64,000 nucleotides of DNA from CAKZNE01 sp040222435. GTDB lineage: Bacteria; Bacteroidota; Bacteroidia; Flavobacteriales; Schleiferiaceae. The notes beneath the pieces were generated by a model that was not told the origin of the DNA, made no database searches, and worked only from the letters and a program-made list of their open reading frames with translations. Positions 26,096-35,775 of the stretch are shown here, piece by piece. A program made the position numbers and the translations under genes. The stretch is from positions 3,348,001 through 3,412,000 of the forward strand of contig OZ243107.1 in the NCBI GenBank assembly GCA_965212245.1. The letters run 5' to 3'. Within the stretch, counting starts at the first letter, position 1, and each line of letters opens with the position of its first letter.

Positions 26096-26193
26096 CAGTT
26101 TGGGTAAAAACCGGTGGAGTTTCCGGCATTTCAGCAGCTTAAGTATCCTATTCAAAAAAAGATGTGTTTCGCGCCATTCCGTACAAAACAAAA

Positions 26194-26221
26194 AACCCGC
26201 AAAGCCTGAGCTTTGCGGGTT
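26194..26221. terminator. Terminator between convergent cvfB-like and sorting-domain genes
   Basis: A 12-bp stem (AACCCGCAAAGC / GCTTTGCGGGTT) with loop CTGA is preceded by an A-run, which serves as the T-run for minus-strand transcripts. It should end the 26244-29465 transcript and perhaps the plus-strand one. Confidence 0.75.
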
Positions 26222-26243
26222 ATAGTTATCAGATTATTTGTAT

Positions 26244-29200
26244 TTACCGAAGCATAATACGCTTGGCATTTTGCTGAAATTCACCGTTCACCCTAATCAG
26301 GTAAAGGCCCGTGGCAAGTTCTCCACGTTCTATTTCAAGCCGGGCCGAAGTTGCTGTATATTGACGGATCAGGTTACCACTGCTGTCCCATAGGCTTACT
26401 TCCTCACCAGCACTTAGTCCATCTACATAAAATACACTTCCGGCCGGATTCGGGTAAATAGTAAAATCTCCCGCTTCCAAACTTCCGGCCGTGGTAGTGG
26501 AGCTGGTACCCGGATTGGTTTTATAAGTAGCTCCGGCATCATCTACCCGGGCAATAAAGTGATCTGAATTTCCGGTAGGTGCAGAAATAATCCCACTGGA
26601 CACGCCCAGGTCAAGAGAACCACCTGAGAAAGATCCGGAAATAAAAGATCCGCAATTTATATCATCCTCTACAATAGCTCTGGAATTGGCCGTAGTTGAT
26701 GCTCCTCCAAAATTGGTTTCCCAGGCAGCAGAAGATAAGCTACTGTTGTACTTAGCTACTACCAGATCCTTGCTTCCTATAGTGGAAAGTGAACCGCCAC
26801 CGGACAGACTGATGGAGGTACCACCGGCACTACCATAAACATATACATCGTTATTGCTAACGCTTATACCAGTTACAGAACCACTAAGGTACCCTCCGGA
26901 GTTGTCTGACAATAGCTTAATGGGCGGAGAAGAACTTACACAGCCCAATGAAGTGTTGAATTTAGCAAACCAACCATCATTCGAAAGCCCGCTGCTGACA
27001 CAACCACTGGGAAAAGTGATATCATCAATAGCCGTACCTCCTACATAAAGTGAGCTTCCATCCAGCTCCATTGTCAATATCAAAGCATCATCACTGGAAG
27101 TACCCTGTACAGAAGACAAAGCTATTCCAGAAGAATTGGCTTTAACTATGTAAGGTTCAAAGTTGGAACTGGAACCGGCAAGGTTTTCGCCCCCCAGGTA
27201 AATATTAGTGGCGGAAGGTGCCACTTCTATAGCACGGGGAAAGAAATTGGCCATAGTACCGGAGATTGTGGAAGGCTCAGACTCAAAGTAAACCAGTTGG
27301 CCATTGGCCGGGTCATATTTAGCAATATAGGCATGACCGATATGTGCCGGAGTGGTAGTATATGTACTTCCCCCGTTAAACGGATCAGGAGAATTGTTAT
27401 TGACAAAATCCACATCATGGAGGGTAAGGCCGGTAACATATAAATATCCATCATCACCCATTTCAATATCACCCAACAAAATAGCAGCTCCAAAAACATT
27501 TACATCTTTCAACATCATGGCCCTCCACTGAAAATTACCTGCGCCATCATACTTAATGATATAAGAGCTCCAGCCTCCGTTTTCCACGGTTTCTCCAGAG
27601 GTCATAGCCGGATAGGGATCTCCATCAAACTTAAGGGTTCCGGTGGTGAAAAAACCACCCAGGTACACATCTCCCTGGTCATCCACTTCCACGCTTGATG
27701 CATAATTATTGTAACCCGTGGTTCCATCTCCTTTTTTACCCCAAACCAGATTTCCGTTCGGATCATATTTAGCCAGCCATGGACGGTTATTAGTGGATGA
27801 AGAGCTCAGACCCGGATTATTCATACTACTGTTAAACTGGCCTGCTACATAGCTATAGCCGTTATGTACCACAAGACCTTGTTCACCAATGGCTTGTCCT
27901 AAAACACTACTTCCGGAATTAGAGGTCTGCACAATTGGGAAGGATCCCGAACCGGAAGGAAAGGAATTACTGCATTCCAAAGTAGCTACTTCCTGCTCTA
28001 TAGCATCCTTACCTTTATCCACATCCACATCCTGAGGATCTTCTGAAACAGCAGATGCCTCCAGTACCTGCGGATTATACGGATCCACACCGAACTCATC
28101 AGTAAGGCACCAATCATAGGATGGTGAGGAGTTACTGATAAACTGCAAGTCGTACTTACCCTGCGGACCGTCTTCACGATAACCCAATATCACCGTTTTA
28201 TTCTCAAAAGGATGAGTATACGCCATTTCAGGCGTGGCAATTACCGGGCGGTGCAGGTTCATAGGTCCGCCAAAGTGGCTGGCGTACACACTACCATCAT
28301 CTCCACTGAATGTAGGAGCATGAGTCAGAAATTTTTGGGAAGCAATAACCGTGTTCAGGTCTTGTGTAACCTCCACGATGTAGGGTACCGTACTGTATAC
28401 TTCAGGATCACCGGCACAATCAAAGCGCGTAGGTGTATACTCTATCATTCCGGCTACTATATAATTACCATCTTCATTCTGACCGATGTAATAAGATGGT
28501 GTAGCTTCCTCTGAACAGTCATAGGCGCGCTGATCTACAATAGAGCCGGAAGACGGATCTATTTTAGTGATGTAAAAGTTATTGTTACCCAACGTAGAGT
28601 TGGCTGATACTACAATAACGTTCTCACTTTCATCAAACAGGGCACTGGTACCCAGGTCTGCCTGAGTTTCAATATCAGAACCCGGTTCAATAGCAAAATT
28701 ATTATCCCACATCAGGTTACCACCGTGGTCAATCATCATAGAGAGCACACCTTGATTTGTATTGCCTCCCTTGTCCATATTTACGGAACCGGTCACATAA
28801 AAGCCATCATCGGTTTCCAGGGCAAAAGCTCCCATATCAAAGTCAGAATTCCGGTCGTCAGGAGTATCATATACCTGGCTCCAAAGTACATTACCACTCT
28901 GGTCTAAACGCATAACTTTAATAAGTTTAGGAATTGTAAGCTGAAAACCACCTTCAGACAGGTAACCGGTAAGCAGGTAACCATCTCCAGAACTTACTTC
29001 CAGCACGTGCATACCGCGCATAGACCAGTTTGGTCTGGCCACATCATTATAAAATTTGGATTGTGTAACCACTCCATTATTATCCAATAAAATGAAGAAG
29101 GTCCGGCTTACAGCAGGCGGTGTTCCGCGTACAAAACCGGTAAGGGCATAACCATCCGCAACGGCTTCAATATGAAAAACACGTTCAAACTGGTCATTGT

Positions 29201-29465
29201 CAATAATAACGGACCAGGCTGGGTTTCCCACATTATCCATGGCCGTTACAACTATGTCGTGCGACTGATACCCGGGTGATAAATGGGTACCGGCCACTAC
29301 ATAGCCTTCTTCCCCACAACACCTCTCCGTAATGGAGTAGTTGCGGAGATTGTCTCCGAAAAGAAACATTTTGTCATCATACTGGGCCTGTATAAAAGAC
29401 AGACCAGAAAGTAAAAGTAAGGCAGCTGAAAAGAGCCACCGAGGCATTAAGTCAGGTTTTTTCAT
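26244..29465 (-). CDS. Large secreted protein with type IX secretion C-terminal sorting domain
   Basis: This 1073-residue protein has a signal peptide ending FIQAQ (~residue 27). Two long halves built of short beta repeats follow. Each repeat contains phrases such as GGFFTTGTL, 'VTGLTLHDVDF' and YVGGTAIDD, as in SBBP/propeller-like proteins. The last ~75 residues (from FTIYPNPAGSVFYVDG to the end) are a Por-type sorting domain, which directs export through the type IX system and attachment or release at the cell surface. The N-terminal half (to ~490) and C-terminal half look like separate propeller modules joined by a Ser-rich stretch. The ligand is unknown. Confidence 0.85.
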   Translation of the reverse strand: MKKPDLMPRWLFSAALLLLSGLSFIQAQYDDKMFLFGDNLRNYSITERCCGEEGYVVAGTHLSPGYQSHDIVVTAMDNVGNPAWSVIIDNDQFERVFHIEAVADGYALTGFVRGTPPAVSRTFFILLDNNGVVTQSKFYNDVARPNWSMRGMHVLEVSSGDGYLLTGYLSEGGFQLTIPKLIKVMRLDQSGNVLWSQVYDTPDDRNSDFDMGAFALETDDGFYVTGSVNMDKGGNTNQGVLSMMIDHGGNLMWDNNFAIEPGSDIETQADLGTSALFDESENVIVVSANSTLGNNNFYITKIDPSSGSIVDQRAYDCSEEATPSYYIGQNEDGNYIVAGMIEYTPTRFDCAGDPEVYSTVPYIVEVTQDLNTVIASQKFLTHAPTFSGDDGSVYASHFGGPMNLHRPVIATPEMAYTHPFENKTVILGYREDGPQGKYDLQFISNSSPSYDWCLTDEFGVDPYNPQVLEASAVSEDPQDVDVDKGKDAIEQEVATLECSNSFPSGSGSFPIVQTSNSGSSVLGQAIGEQGLVVHNGYSYVAGQFNSSMNNPGLSSSSTNNRPWLAKYDPNGNLVWGKKGDGTTGYNNYASSVEVDDQGDVYLGGFFTTGTLKFDGDPYPAMTSGETVENGGWSSYIIKYDGAGNFQWRAMMLKDVNVFGAAILLGDIEMGDDGYLYVTGLTLHDVDFVNNNSPDPFNGGSTYTTTPAHIGHAYIAKYDPANGQLVYFESEPSTISGTMANFFPRAIEVAPSATNIYLGGENLAGSSSNFEPYIVKANSSGIALSSVQGTSSDDALILTMELDGSSLYVGGTAIDDITFPSGCVSSGLSNDGWFAKFNTSLGCVSSSPPIKLLSDNSGGYLSGSVTGISVSNNDVYVYGSAGGTSISLSGGGSLSTIGSKDLVVAKYNSSLSSAAWETNFGGASTTANSRAIVEDDINCGSFISGSFSGGSLDLGVSSGIISAPTGNSDHFIARVDDAGATYKTNPGTSSTTTAGSLEAGDFTIYPNPAGSVFYVDGLSAGEEVSLWDSSGNLIRQYTATSARLEIERGELATGLYLIRVNGEFQQNAKRIMLR

Positions 29466-30018
29466 GACATTAATTTTTGGTTAAACATGCCTGAAATTAG
29501 TGAGAATAAGCTTACACAGTACCCTGAATCAATGGTGCTTATGACCACTCCAGGTTTTGGAGGTAATATTTGAGTTCCAACTTTTTAAGACTTTATAATG
29601 GAAGGTCTACCTGATTTTTAAATGGCTGCTCACACGTTTTTTCAGCTGAATTTACTGTTCATCTGAATATGTTAAAATTTTGTTAAATTTTAAATTGTAC
29701 CTCCGTCTAAAAAGCAGTCATGTGCCTGTTAGAATTGGATCATAATCTTCTGAAAAAGCACCGGAATTAAATTGATATACTATAAGGCAAGTATTTGAAG
29801 TATTAGATTTACTGCACTTACCGTTAAACCATCACCTTTTTATTTGAGACTGGTGTTTTGATGATTCAAAATATGTAGACTTCATTTTTGAAGTTACTTC
29901 ACTGCAAAGCGGTTCCGGCTTTCTATTTGTTAATAATTTCCAGAGAAGAAAGTACCTGAGATTACCGGTAAAGAATATTAAAAGCCCTGGCCAGGCTTGT
30001 TTTCAATGCCTGACATTT
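29466..30018. other. 553-base intergenic stretch without a supported gene
   Basis: This AT-rich region separates the sorting-domain gene (divergent side) from the 3' end of the polyketide operon. A 28-codon ATG frame at 29487 (plus strand) is too short to support on its own. A weak hairpin around AAGCCCTGGCCAGGCTT (29981-29998) lies downstream of the ACP gene and may serve as its terminator. I see no RNA gene or repeat. Confidence 0.5.
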
Positions 30019-30273
30019 TTATTTATTGGCCGTGAGCTTTTCGGTGATATCTATAGCCTCTCCTACCGTAAGCATTTTTTCAGCAGTATCATCATCTATC
30101 TCAATATCAAATCCCTCCTCCATATCAAGGATAATATCCACCAGGTGAGCGGAATTGATTTGCAAATCCTGCAACATGTCTGTTTCATTGGAAAGGTGCC
30201 GGAAAGCTTCTTCATTCTGCACGTAAGGTCGAATGATCTCCTTCAGCTTTTCTTCAATCTCCATTCTGTTCAT
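30019..30273 (-). CDS. Acyl carrier protein of the type III PKS operon
   Basis: This 84-residue acidic helical protein carries the phosphopantetheine site in 'DLQINSAHLVDIILDME', with Ser at about residue 41 where typical ACPs read GADSLDxVE. It overlaps the end of the ketosynthase gene by 20 bases, so it is translated with it. It probably carries the acyl chain built by the ketosynthase, dehydratase and reductase before transfer to the type III synthase. It is unlikely to be the housekeeping AcpP, given its diverged site and its location. Confidence 0.88.
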   Translation of the reverse strand: MNRMEIEEKLKEIIRPYVQNEEAFRHLSNETDMLQDLQINSAHLVDIILDMEEGFDIEIDDDTAEKMLTVGEAIDITEKLTANK

Positions 30274-31552
30274 GAGAGGTATACTTTTTAAAAATGACGC
30301 AACTATTCACATCGCCAAAACCAAAGCTTGACTTGGCAATGATATCAATTTTACACGATTCCATTTGTCGTACCACACTCTTTTCATCAATGCACCCGGC
30401 AATTTCAGGATGCAGATCTTCACAGTTTACAGAGGCATGAACAAATTGGTGCTTTAACTGCAATATGGCCGCCACACACTCAATGGAGCCTGCTGCACTT
30501 AAACAATGCCCGGTAAGGGATTTGACCGAGTTGATCAGTGGAAAACCCGAACCAGATCGCTGAAGTGCTTCACTCCAGTTTTTTACCTCCAGTACATCAC
30601 CCATAGTAGATGTAAGATGACCTGAAATAAGATCGATGTCGCCAGAAGCAATACCAGCGTTATACAACGCTCCTTTAATGCAACGTTGTGTACCCATTGC
30701 ATTTGGAGCCGTCATAGTACCACTACCCCTTTGTCCTCCGGAATTGGTGTAGCCTCCTATTACCTCACCGTAAATAGCAGCACCTCTTTTTAAGGCAGAA
30801 TCCAGGCTCTCTAACACCAGGGCTCCTCCTCCACTCCCCGGTACAAAACCAGATGCCGTGGCGCTCATGGGGCGTGAAGCTTTGTGTGGTTCTTCATTAT
30901 GACGGTACGTCAATACCCGCATGGAATCAAAACCACCCCATACATGCGGACCATCGGCATCACAACTACCGGCCAGCATTACAGATGCTTTTCCCGACTG
31001 GATGCGCTCATAGGCCATAATAACCGATTCGGTACCTGTGCTGCAGGCAGAGGAGTTGGATGTTACCCAGTTGCCCAGGCCCAGGCGTCCACCCAAAAAG
31101 GCACTGATACCACTGGGCATGGTTTGTTCCACTACTGTAGTACCCAGCTTACGGACTTTCTTTTCATCGGTTTTATAAATGGCCTCCCGAAGCGTATTAA
31201 CGCCACTCATACCGGTTCCGAAAATGCAGCCGTAATCCCAGTGGGCTTCATTATCTGTAGTTTCAGGGAACGGTAAACCGGCATCTTTCCAGGCTTCCAT
31301 TCCGGCTATTATACCATAAATCACTCCTTTGGCTGTGAGCCGTTTGCGCTCAAGCTCTGTGAAATTAGTCTCCATCAACTCATTGGTAAGTTGAGGTACG
31401 CCACCCAGCTGACAGCGAAAGTTTAATTCTTCCAGCTCAGGCAGGTAACTGATACCCGAACGGCTTTCCTTAAGGCTCCTGGTAAAGGCAGAAACCCCGG
31501 TTCCATTGGGAGCCATAACACCTAAGCCGGTAATAACAACTCTTTGTTTCAT
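30254..31552 (-). CDS. Beta-ketoacyl-ACP synthase (FabF-like)
   Basis: This 432-residue condensing enzyme has the FabF triad: Cys170 in SNSSACSTGTESV, His312 in SGHLTSTMGD and His349 in KSLTGHCLSAAG. It would extend an acyl-ACP with malonyl-ACP. The ATG at 31552 overlaps the dehydratase stop (ATGA). A TTG/other start at 31585 would add residues that do not belong to the family. The first motif VVITGLGVMAPNG begins right after this start. Confidence 0.9.
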   Translation of the reverse strand: MKQRVVITGLGVMAPNGTGVSAFTRSLKESRSGISYLPELEELNFRCQLGGVPQLTNELMETNFTELERKRLTAKGVIYGIIAGMEAWKDAGLPFPETTDNEAHWDYGCIFGTGMSGVNTLREAIYKTDEKKVRKLGTTVVEQTMPSGISAFLGGRLGLGNWVTSNSSACSTGTESVIMAYERIQSGKASVMLAGSCDADGPHVWGGFDSMRVLTYRHNEEPHKASRPMSATASGFVPGSGGGALVLESLDSALKRGAAIYGEVIGGYTNSGGQRGSGTMTAPNAMGTQRCIKGALYNAGIASGDIDLISGHLTSTMGDVLEVKNWSEALQRSGSGFPLINSVKSLTGHCLSAAGSIECVAAILQLKHQFVHASVNCEDLHPEIAGCIDEKSVVRQMESCKIDIIAKSSFGFGDVNSCVIFKKYTSHEQNGD

Positions 31553-31986
31553 GATCTTATAATTCCACTTAGTTCTCCCACACACACCTTTTCATCACGC
31601 TCATTATGCATAACCACTTTACATTTAAGCTTCCCCATGCGCCAGTAAATCTTTTCGGACCGCACATATACCGTTTCACCAGGAAATACAGGCTTGTAAA
31701 AATTGACATGAGATTCGGTAAAAGCTATTTGTTCCGGAACTGAAGTATTCTGAAGTTTCAATAAGTATAGTCCCAGGCACACCACACCTATTTGAGCCAT
31801 ACATTCCGTTAAAATTACTCCGGGAGTTACAGGCCGTTCTTTAAAATGTCCACGGTAAAAATCAGAGCTCTCCGGAAAAGTGTATTGGCCTTCTGCACCG
31901 TTCTCATGCAGTCTGGTCAATTCATCCACAAATAAAAAGGGTTGACTGTATGGTAATTGATCCATTATGTGTTGAAAATCAGACAT
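31549..31986 (-). CDS. 3-hydroxyacyl-ACP dehydratase-like hotdog protein (FabZ/FabA-like)
   Basis: This 145-residue hotdog-fold protein keeps the FabZ catalytic pair: His47 in FYRGHFKERPVTPGV and Glu61 in ILTECMAQIG. It would dehydrate 3-hydroxyacyl-ACP. Its start overlaps the last base of the SDR stop, and its stop overlaps the ketosynthase ATG, so it is tightly coupled to both. Confidence 0.85.
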   Translation of the reverse strand: MSDFQHIMDQLPYSQPFLFVDELTRLHENGAEGQYTFPESSDFYRGHFKERPVTPGVILTECMAQIGVVCLGLYLLKLQNTSVPEQIAFTESHVNFYKPVFPGETVYVRSEKIYWRMGKLKCKVVMHNERDEKVCVGELSGIIRS

Positions 31987-32804
31987 CAGCTTATGGATTC
32001 TCCTCCGTCTACCGGAATTACAGCCCCGTTTATCCAGCGGGCCTCGGGTCTGCTCATAAGGTATACTGCATTAGCCACATCCTGTGGTGTAGTAAGCCGG
32101 CCAAAGGGGTTTCGCCACAGGCTTTGCTCACGTATCACCTCATGTCCTTTAATATAGTGTAAGGCCCGGGTATCCGCTACTCCGGGTTGTAAAACGTTAG
32201 AGCAAATACCGAAAGGTGCAAATTCCAAAGCCATAGAACGTGAAATAGCTTCCAGAGCAGCTTTGGCAGCTGAAACGGCTGCGTAATTTCGCCACGCTTT
32301 ACGGCTTCCCTCACTGGTAAGTGCCAGGACCATAGTTTCCTTTGCAAACAGTTTTTTTTGGTGAATGGCTTTTACCCAGGTGTAGTAACTCACGGCCATG
32401 GCTTCGGCAGTTAATAAGAAGTCTTCTTTTTGAAGAAAGTGTTCTTCCCGGCCAAAAGTCAGCTGTAATTCTTCAGAATCAGAATTACTCATTGACCGGT
32501 AGGGTACCATCAGTTTAAGGTTGCCTTTGGCTATAGAGTGCAATAAAAGTGATATTACACCTCCTTGAGATTGCAGGTACTCAAGCACGTCTTCCAGTGT
32601 TTCTGTTTTGAGAGCATCCTTATTAAAAGCAAATACCTGTGTCCCTGAGTTTCGCAATTGATCAAAAAGTTCTTCTGCCTGGCGTGCCTGTTGTTTCCGT
32701 TCCCGGTACAATACACAGAGGTCAAAACCTTCTTTGGCCAGTTTTTGGGCTGAGGCCAGCCCCATGCCACTGCTGGCACCTAATATAAGAGCTATGGGTT
32801 TCAT
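31986..32804 (-). CDS. SDR oxidoreductase resembling enoyl-ACP reductase FabI/FabL
   Basis: This 272-residue Rossmann protein starts 'PIALILGASSGMGLASAQ'. The active site follows the enoyl-reductase spacing Tyr-(X)6-Lys (Tyr174, Lys181 in NYAAVSAAK), not the Tyr-(X)3-Lys of ketoreductases. The C-terminal PVDGGESIS is standard for SDRs. It probably reduces the enoyl-ACP made by the dehydratase. No dedicated ketoreductase is present in the operon. FabG could be supplied from elsewhere, for example 56706-57452. Confidence 0.82.
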   Translation of the reverse strand: MKPIALILGASSGMGLASAQKLAKEGFDLCVLYRERKQQARQAEELFDQLRNSGTQVFAFNKDALKTETLEDVLEYLQSQGGVISLLLHSIAKGNLKLMVPYRSMSNSDSEELQLTFGREEHFLQKEDFLLTAEAMAVSYYTWVKAIHQKKLFAKETMVLALTSEGSRKAWRNYAAVSAAKAALEAISRSMALEFAPFGICSNVLQPGVADTRALHYIKGHEVIREQSLWRNPFGRLTTPQDVANAVYLMSRPEARWINGAVIPVDGGESIS

Positions 32805-32887
32805 ATTAAACTGTGGTTTTTCCGTTTAATCAAGAAGGTGAAAATTTAAAGGCAATCATAAAGCCGGACAATTGCCGGCAAAAACTA

Positions 32888-33946
32888 CTATTTCCATTCC
32901 AAAAGCAGCCGCTGAGCTGAAAAGCCCGGGCCAAAGCTGAGCATCAGGCCCCGCTCTCCGGCTGCAATGTCTTTTTTCAGATATTCTTCCAACACGTACA
33001 GCACCGTGGCACTGGACATATTACCATACAAACGTAAGACTTCACGGGTAACATCAATGTTCTTCCCCAGGTCATGAAGCAGGTTTTCTACCATTTTAAC
33101 GATCTTTTTACCACCGGGGTGAAAGATGAAGTGGTCTATGTCATCTATTTCCAAACCGTTTTGGTGCAGAAAAGGGTATAGTATCCGGTTAAAATGTTCT
33201 TCAATTTTTTCAGGTACCGCAGGATCCAGTACCATTTGTAAACCAGTATTTTTTAACCGGAAGCCCATCATATGGAGTTCATCTTTAAAATGATACATAC
33301 CCCTGTCCGTAATAACCGGACGCACATGGTCTTCGTCCGGTCCCAGGATAGTGCATGCCACTCCATCTCCAAAAATTGCTGCACTTACCATATTGGTCAT
33401 GGACATATCTGTATGCTGAAATGTACTGGTGGGCGATTCCAAAGCAAGTACAACGGCTCTTTTACCCACTTGTGCTTTAAGAAGATCATGCGCATAAATA
33501 AGCGCTGATGTACCACCGGCACAACCCATTTCAGTAACCGGAAGCCTTATGATATCTTCTCTCATTTCCAAACGGTTGATAAGGTAAGCGTCTACCGAGG
33601 GAATCATAATACCTGTGCAACTGGTAGTTATGATATAATCTATATCACCGGGTTGCAACTGTGCTTGCTGTAAAGCTTTACGTAGAGCTTCCTCAGCCAG
33701 GTCCGTCATTTTCTCGCTGTACAGGTCATTTTTTTCTTCAAATGTGGTTTTGGTGAATACATCTTCCGGAGACATGATGGAGTAGCGCCTATCTACCTGG
33801 GCATATTTAAAAATGCGGCTTACTTTATCTATAAACCGTTGGTCCTGACCATCCAGCCAAGCCTCTACAAAAGGAATTATCTCCTCAGTAGTACGGCAAT
33901 ATGGTGGCAGGGCTTTGGCCGAGGTCAGTATTTTGGTGTGTTTCAT
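32888..33946 (-). CDS. Type III polyketide synthase (chalcone/stilbene synthase-like)
   Basis: This 352-residue thiolase-fold enzyme has the type III PKS triad: Cys142 in EMGCAGGTSAL, His276 in FIFHPGGKK and Asn309 in LYGNMSSATVL. These enzymes extend a starter thioester with malonyl-CoA and cyclise it to a pyrone, resorcinol or phloroglucinol. The other genes of the operon suggest an acyl-ACP starter of medium or long chain and an alkylpyrone or alkylresorcinol type product, which is inference. The methyltransferase gene ends one base before this gene begins. The 83 bases between it and the SDR gene contain no recognised site. Confidence 0.93.
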   Translation of the reverse strand: MKHTKILTSAKALPPYCRTTEEIIPFVEAWLDGQDQRFIDKVSRIFKYAQVDRRYSIMSPEDVFTKTTFEEKNDLYSEKMTDLAEEALRKALQQAQLQPGDIDYIITTSCTGIMIPSVDAYLINRLEMREDIIRLPVTEMGCAGGTSALIYAHDLLKAQVGKRAVVLALESPTSTFQHTDMSMTNMVSAAIFGDGVACTILGPDEDHVRPVITDRGMYHFKDELHMMGFRLKNTGLQMVLDPAVPEKIEEHFNRILYPFLHQNGLEIDDIDHFIFHPGGKKIVKMVENLLHDLGKNIDVTREVLRLYGNMSSATVLYVLEEYLKKDIAAGERGLMLSFGPGFSAQRLLLEWK

Positions 33947-34663
33947 TTAGTCTCTACAGTTAGTAATATGTACCGAATACCGAAAAGCCCATTGCCAGCG
34001 TATGGTATAATGGGTGATGCCGGCTGCGGATAGCATTCTCTGCCAGTCTTTTTTAGTAAAACTCTTCTTAATAGACAGCTTGCCATCATTACGGCTGATA
34101 TATGAAAAATTGAAAGCTCTGGAAACCAAGCGGAAAAGTTGGTAGGCAAGGCGGCTGCGCTGCAGGTCACTGATCAATACGTGACGGGATGATAACCGGC
34201 ACTTACGCAGGATATGGATAATTTCATCTTCTGAAAAGTGATGAAAAAACAGGTTAAACAGCAAAACGTCTGTTTTTCTTTTTCCAAAACTTTCAGAAAA
34301 TACATCTGCTACCTCCCACTGAATGGGATAGCCTTCTGAAAAGTTCCGGGCCAGGTCAATAACCGCAGGATTGGCATCAAGACCGGATAATTGTACCGGT
34401 ATGAGGTTAGCTTCACACCAATGGTATAATTTGCGCAGTACATCACCTCCCCCACAACCCATATCCACAATCTGAAGGGGTTTGGTGACCCTGTGTGACC
34501 CTGTGATCTTCCTCAGTCCCTCCAGTATTGGGGTGTAGCCCCCCAGGCGGGTGTTTACCCGTTGTAATTCCTTTAAATTACGCGCCAGGTCATGCCCCTG
34601 TAAATCAAAATCATCCAGGATTTCCTTTTCGGCACTGCGGGTTTTAAACAATAGGCTTGCCAT
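33947..34663 (-). CDS. Class I SAM-dependent methyltransferase
   Basis: This 238-residue protein has the SAM-binding motif I 'IVDMGCGGGD' (~65-74), an acidic residue after beta-2 (GLDANPAVI) and a post-motif block 'LLFNLFFHHFSEDEIIHIL'. It overlaps the oxidoreductase gene by 20 bases and abuts the type III PKS gene. Methyltransferases next to type III PKS genes usually methylate the polyketide ring or its hydroxyl, and that role is likely here. Confidence 0.88.
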   Translation of the reverse strand: MASLLFKTRSAEKEILDDFDLQGHDLARNLKELQRVNTRLGGYTPILEGLRKITGSHRVTKPLQIVDMGCGGGDVLRKLYHWCEANLIPVQLSGLDANPAVIDLARNFSEGYPIQWEVADVFSESFGKRKTDVLLFNLFFHHFSEDEIIHILRKCRLSSRHVLISDLQRSRLAYQLFRLVSRAFNFSYISRNDGKLSIKKSFTKKDWQRMLSAAGITHYTIRWQWAFRYSVHITNCRD

Positions 34664-35774
34664 GGGATAAACCTACAGTTTTTTTGAGCAAATAGGGTGA
34701 ATGGATGGCCAGCTTAATAGCCTGAGATAAAAGGAAGGGAGACTCCATCAAACGCTGCGCATATTTCCCGAAAATCAAACGGGCTCTGAAAGTCTTTTCC
34801 CAGCGTTGCCGGTACGCATTTTCCATTTGTGACCGGCTGGATTTACCATTGAGGAAGAGGTCTGTTTCTTCAGCTGCTATTTTAGCACTGTGTATAGCCA
34901 TGGCCATGCCATTGCCACAAAGCGGATGTATTAAACCAGCCGCATCTCCGCACATAAGTACATGATCTTCTACAGCTGGCTTAGACTCAAAATTAACCTG
35001 GCTAATTACCAATGGCTTTTCAAAACAGGGTTTGGCCTTATTCAAAAAATAATCAAGAAAAGGGTTTTGTGAGAGATGCTTTTCCTGCATTTCAATCACA
35101 TCTTTATAGGATCTGAAGATTTGCTCTGTGGTAAGGTAGCAGAAATTAACCCGGTCATTCTCCACTCGTGAAAGCCCTGCATACCCCCCCGGAAAATGGT
35201 GCAGGGATACCGTATCTTTCGGAAAGTCACATTCCATATGCCACTTAACACCCATATATGATGAACGCTGATTGAAAAATTTACGGCCCATATTCTTATC
35301 CAAGACAGAGCGCTTGCCAAAGGCTCCCAACACTATAGAAGACTCAATGCTACTGCCGGATTTCATCTTAAGCCGGAAACTTTCATTTATGAATTCAATA
35401 CCAAGAACAGTATCATGAATAAATAAAACGCCATCTTGTTTAGCTTTTTCGTATAAAAAATTATCAAAATAATACCGGCTGATTCCGAAACCACCCATAT
35501 CCATTTTACAGCTACTTTTTTTTCCACTTTCAGAACTTAACACAAAACGGTTAATATCCATTGCGTTTAGTTCTTCAGGTATCACGCCCAATTGTTTGAG
35601 ATAAGGCTTTACCTCGTTAGAAATAAACTCTCCACACACCCGGTGAAAGGGGTATTTTTTTTTCTCGATCACCACTACCTCATGACCAGATTTTCTCAAG
35701 TGAATACTACTGATTAATCCTGCCAATCCACCGCCAATAATCAGGCATTTTTTTAATTTTTTATGATTACCCAA
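34644..35774 (-). CDS. FAD-dependent oxidoreductase (geranylgeranyl-reductase-like)
   Basis: This 376-residue flavoprotein has an N-terminal dinucleotide motif (GGGLAGLISS, residues 14-23) and the second FAD motif 'MCGDAAGLIHPLCGNGMAMAI' in the last third, as in geranylgeranyl reductase/PHBH-type enzymes. As first gene of the operon it is the likely hydroxylase or reductase that tailors the polyketide. The frame opens with TTG at 35774. No ATG lies in frame between an upstream stop and the FAD motif. Confidence 0.87.
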   Translation of the reverse strand: MGNHKKLKKCLIIGGGLAGLISSIHLRKSGHEVVVIEKKKYPFHRVCGEFISNEVKPYLKQLGVIPEELNAMDINRFVLSSESGKKSSCKMDMGGFGISRYYFDNFLYEKAKQDGVLFIHDTVLGIEFINESFRLKMKSGSSIESSIVLGAFGKRSVLDKNMGRKFFNQRSSYMGVKWHMECDFPKDTVSLHHFPGGYAGLSRVENDRVNFCYLTTEQIFRSYKDVIEMQEKHLSQNPFLDYFLNKAKPCFEKPLVISQVNFESKPAVEDHVLMCGDAAGLIHPLCGNGMAMAIHSAKIAAEETDLFLNGKSSRSQMENAYRQRWEKTFRARLIFGKYAQRLMESPFLLSQAIKLAIHSPYLLKKTVGLSHGKPIV

Positions 35775-35775
35775 T

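Noticed and set aside
29487..29573. 28-codon frame upstream of the sorting-domain gene
   Set aside because: It is too short, with no signal peptide, promoter box or composition that would support coding.
30019..35774. Dialkylresorcinol or flexirubin cluster
   Set aside because: Those clusters use DarA/DarB-type or many aryl polyene genes. This operon has a type III PKS with the Cys-His-Asn triad instead.
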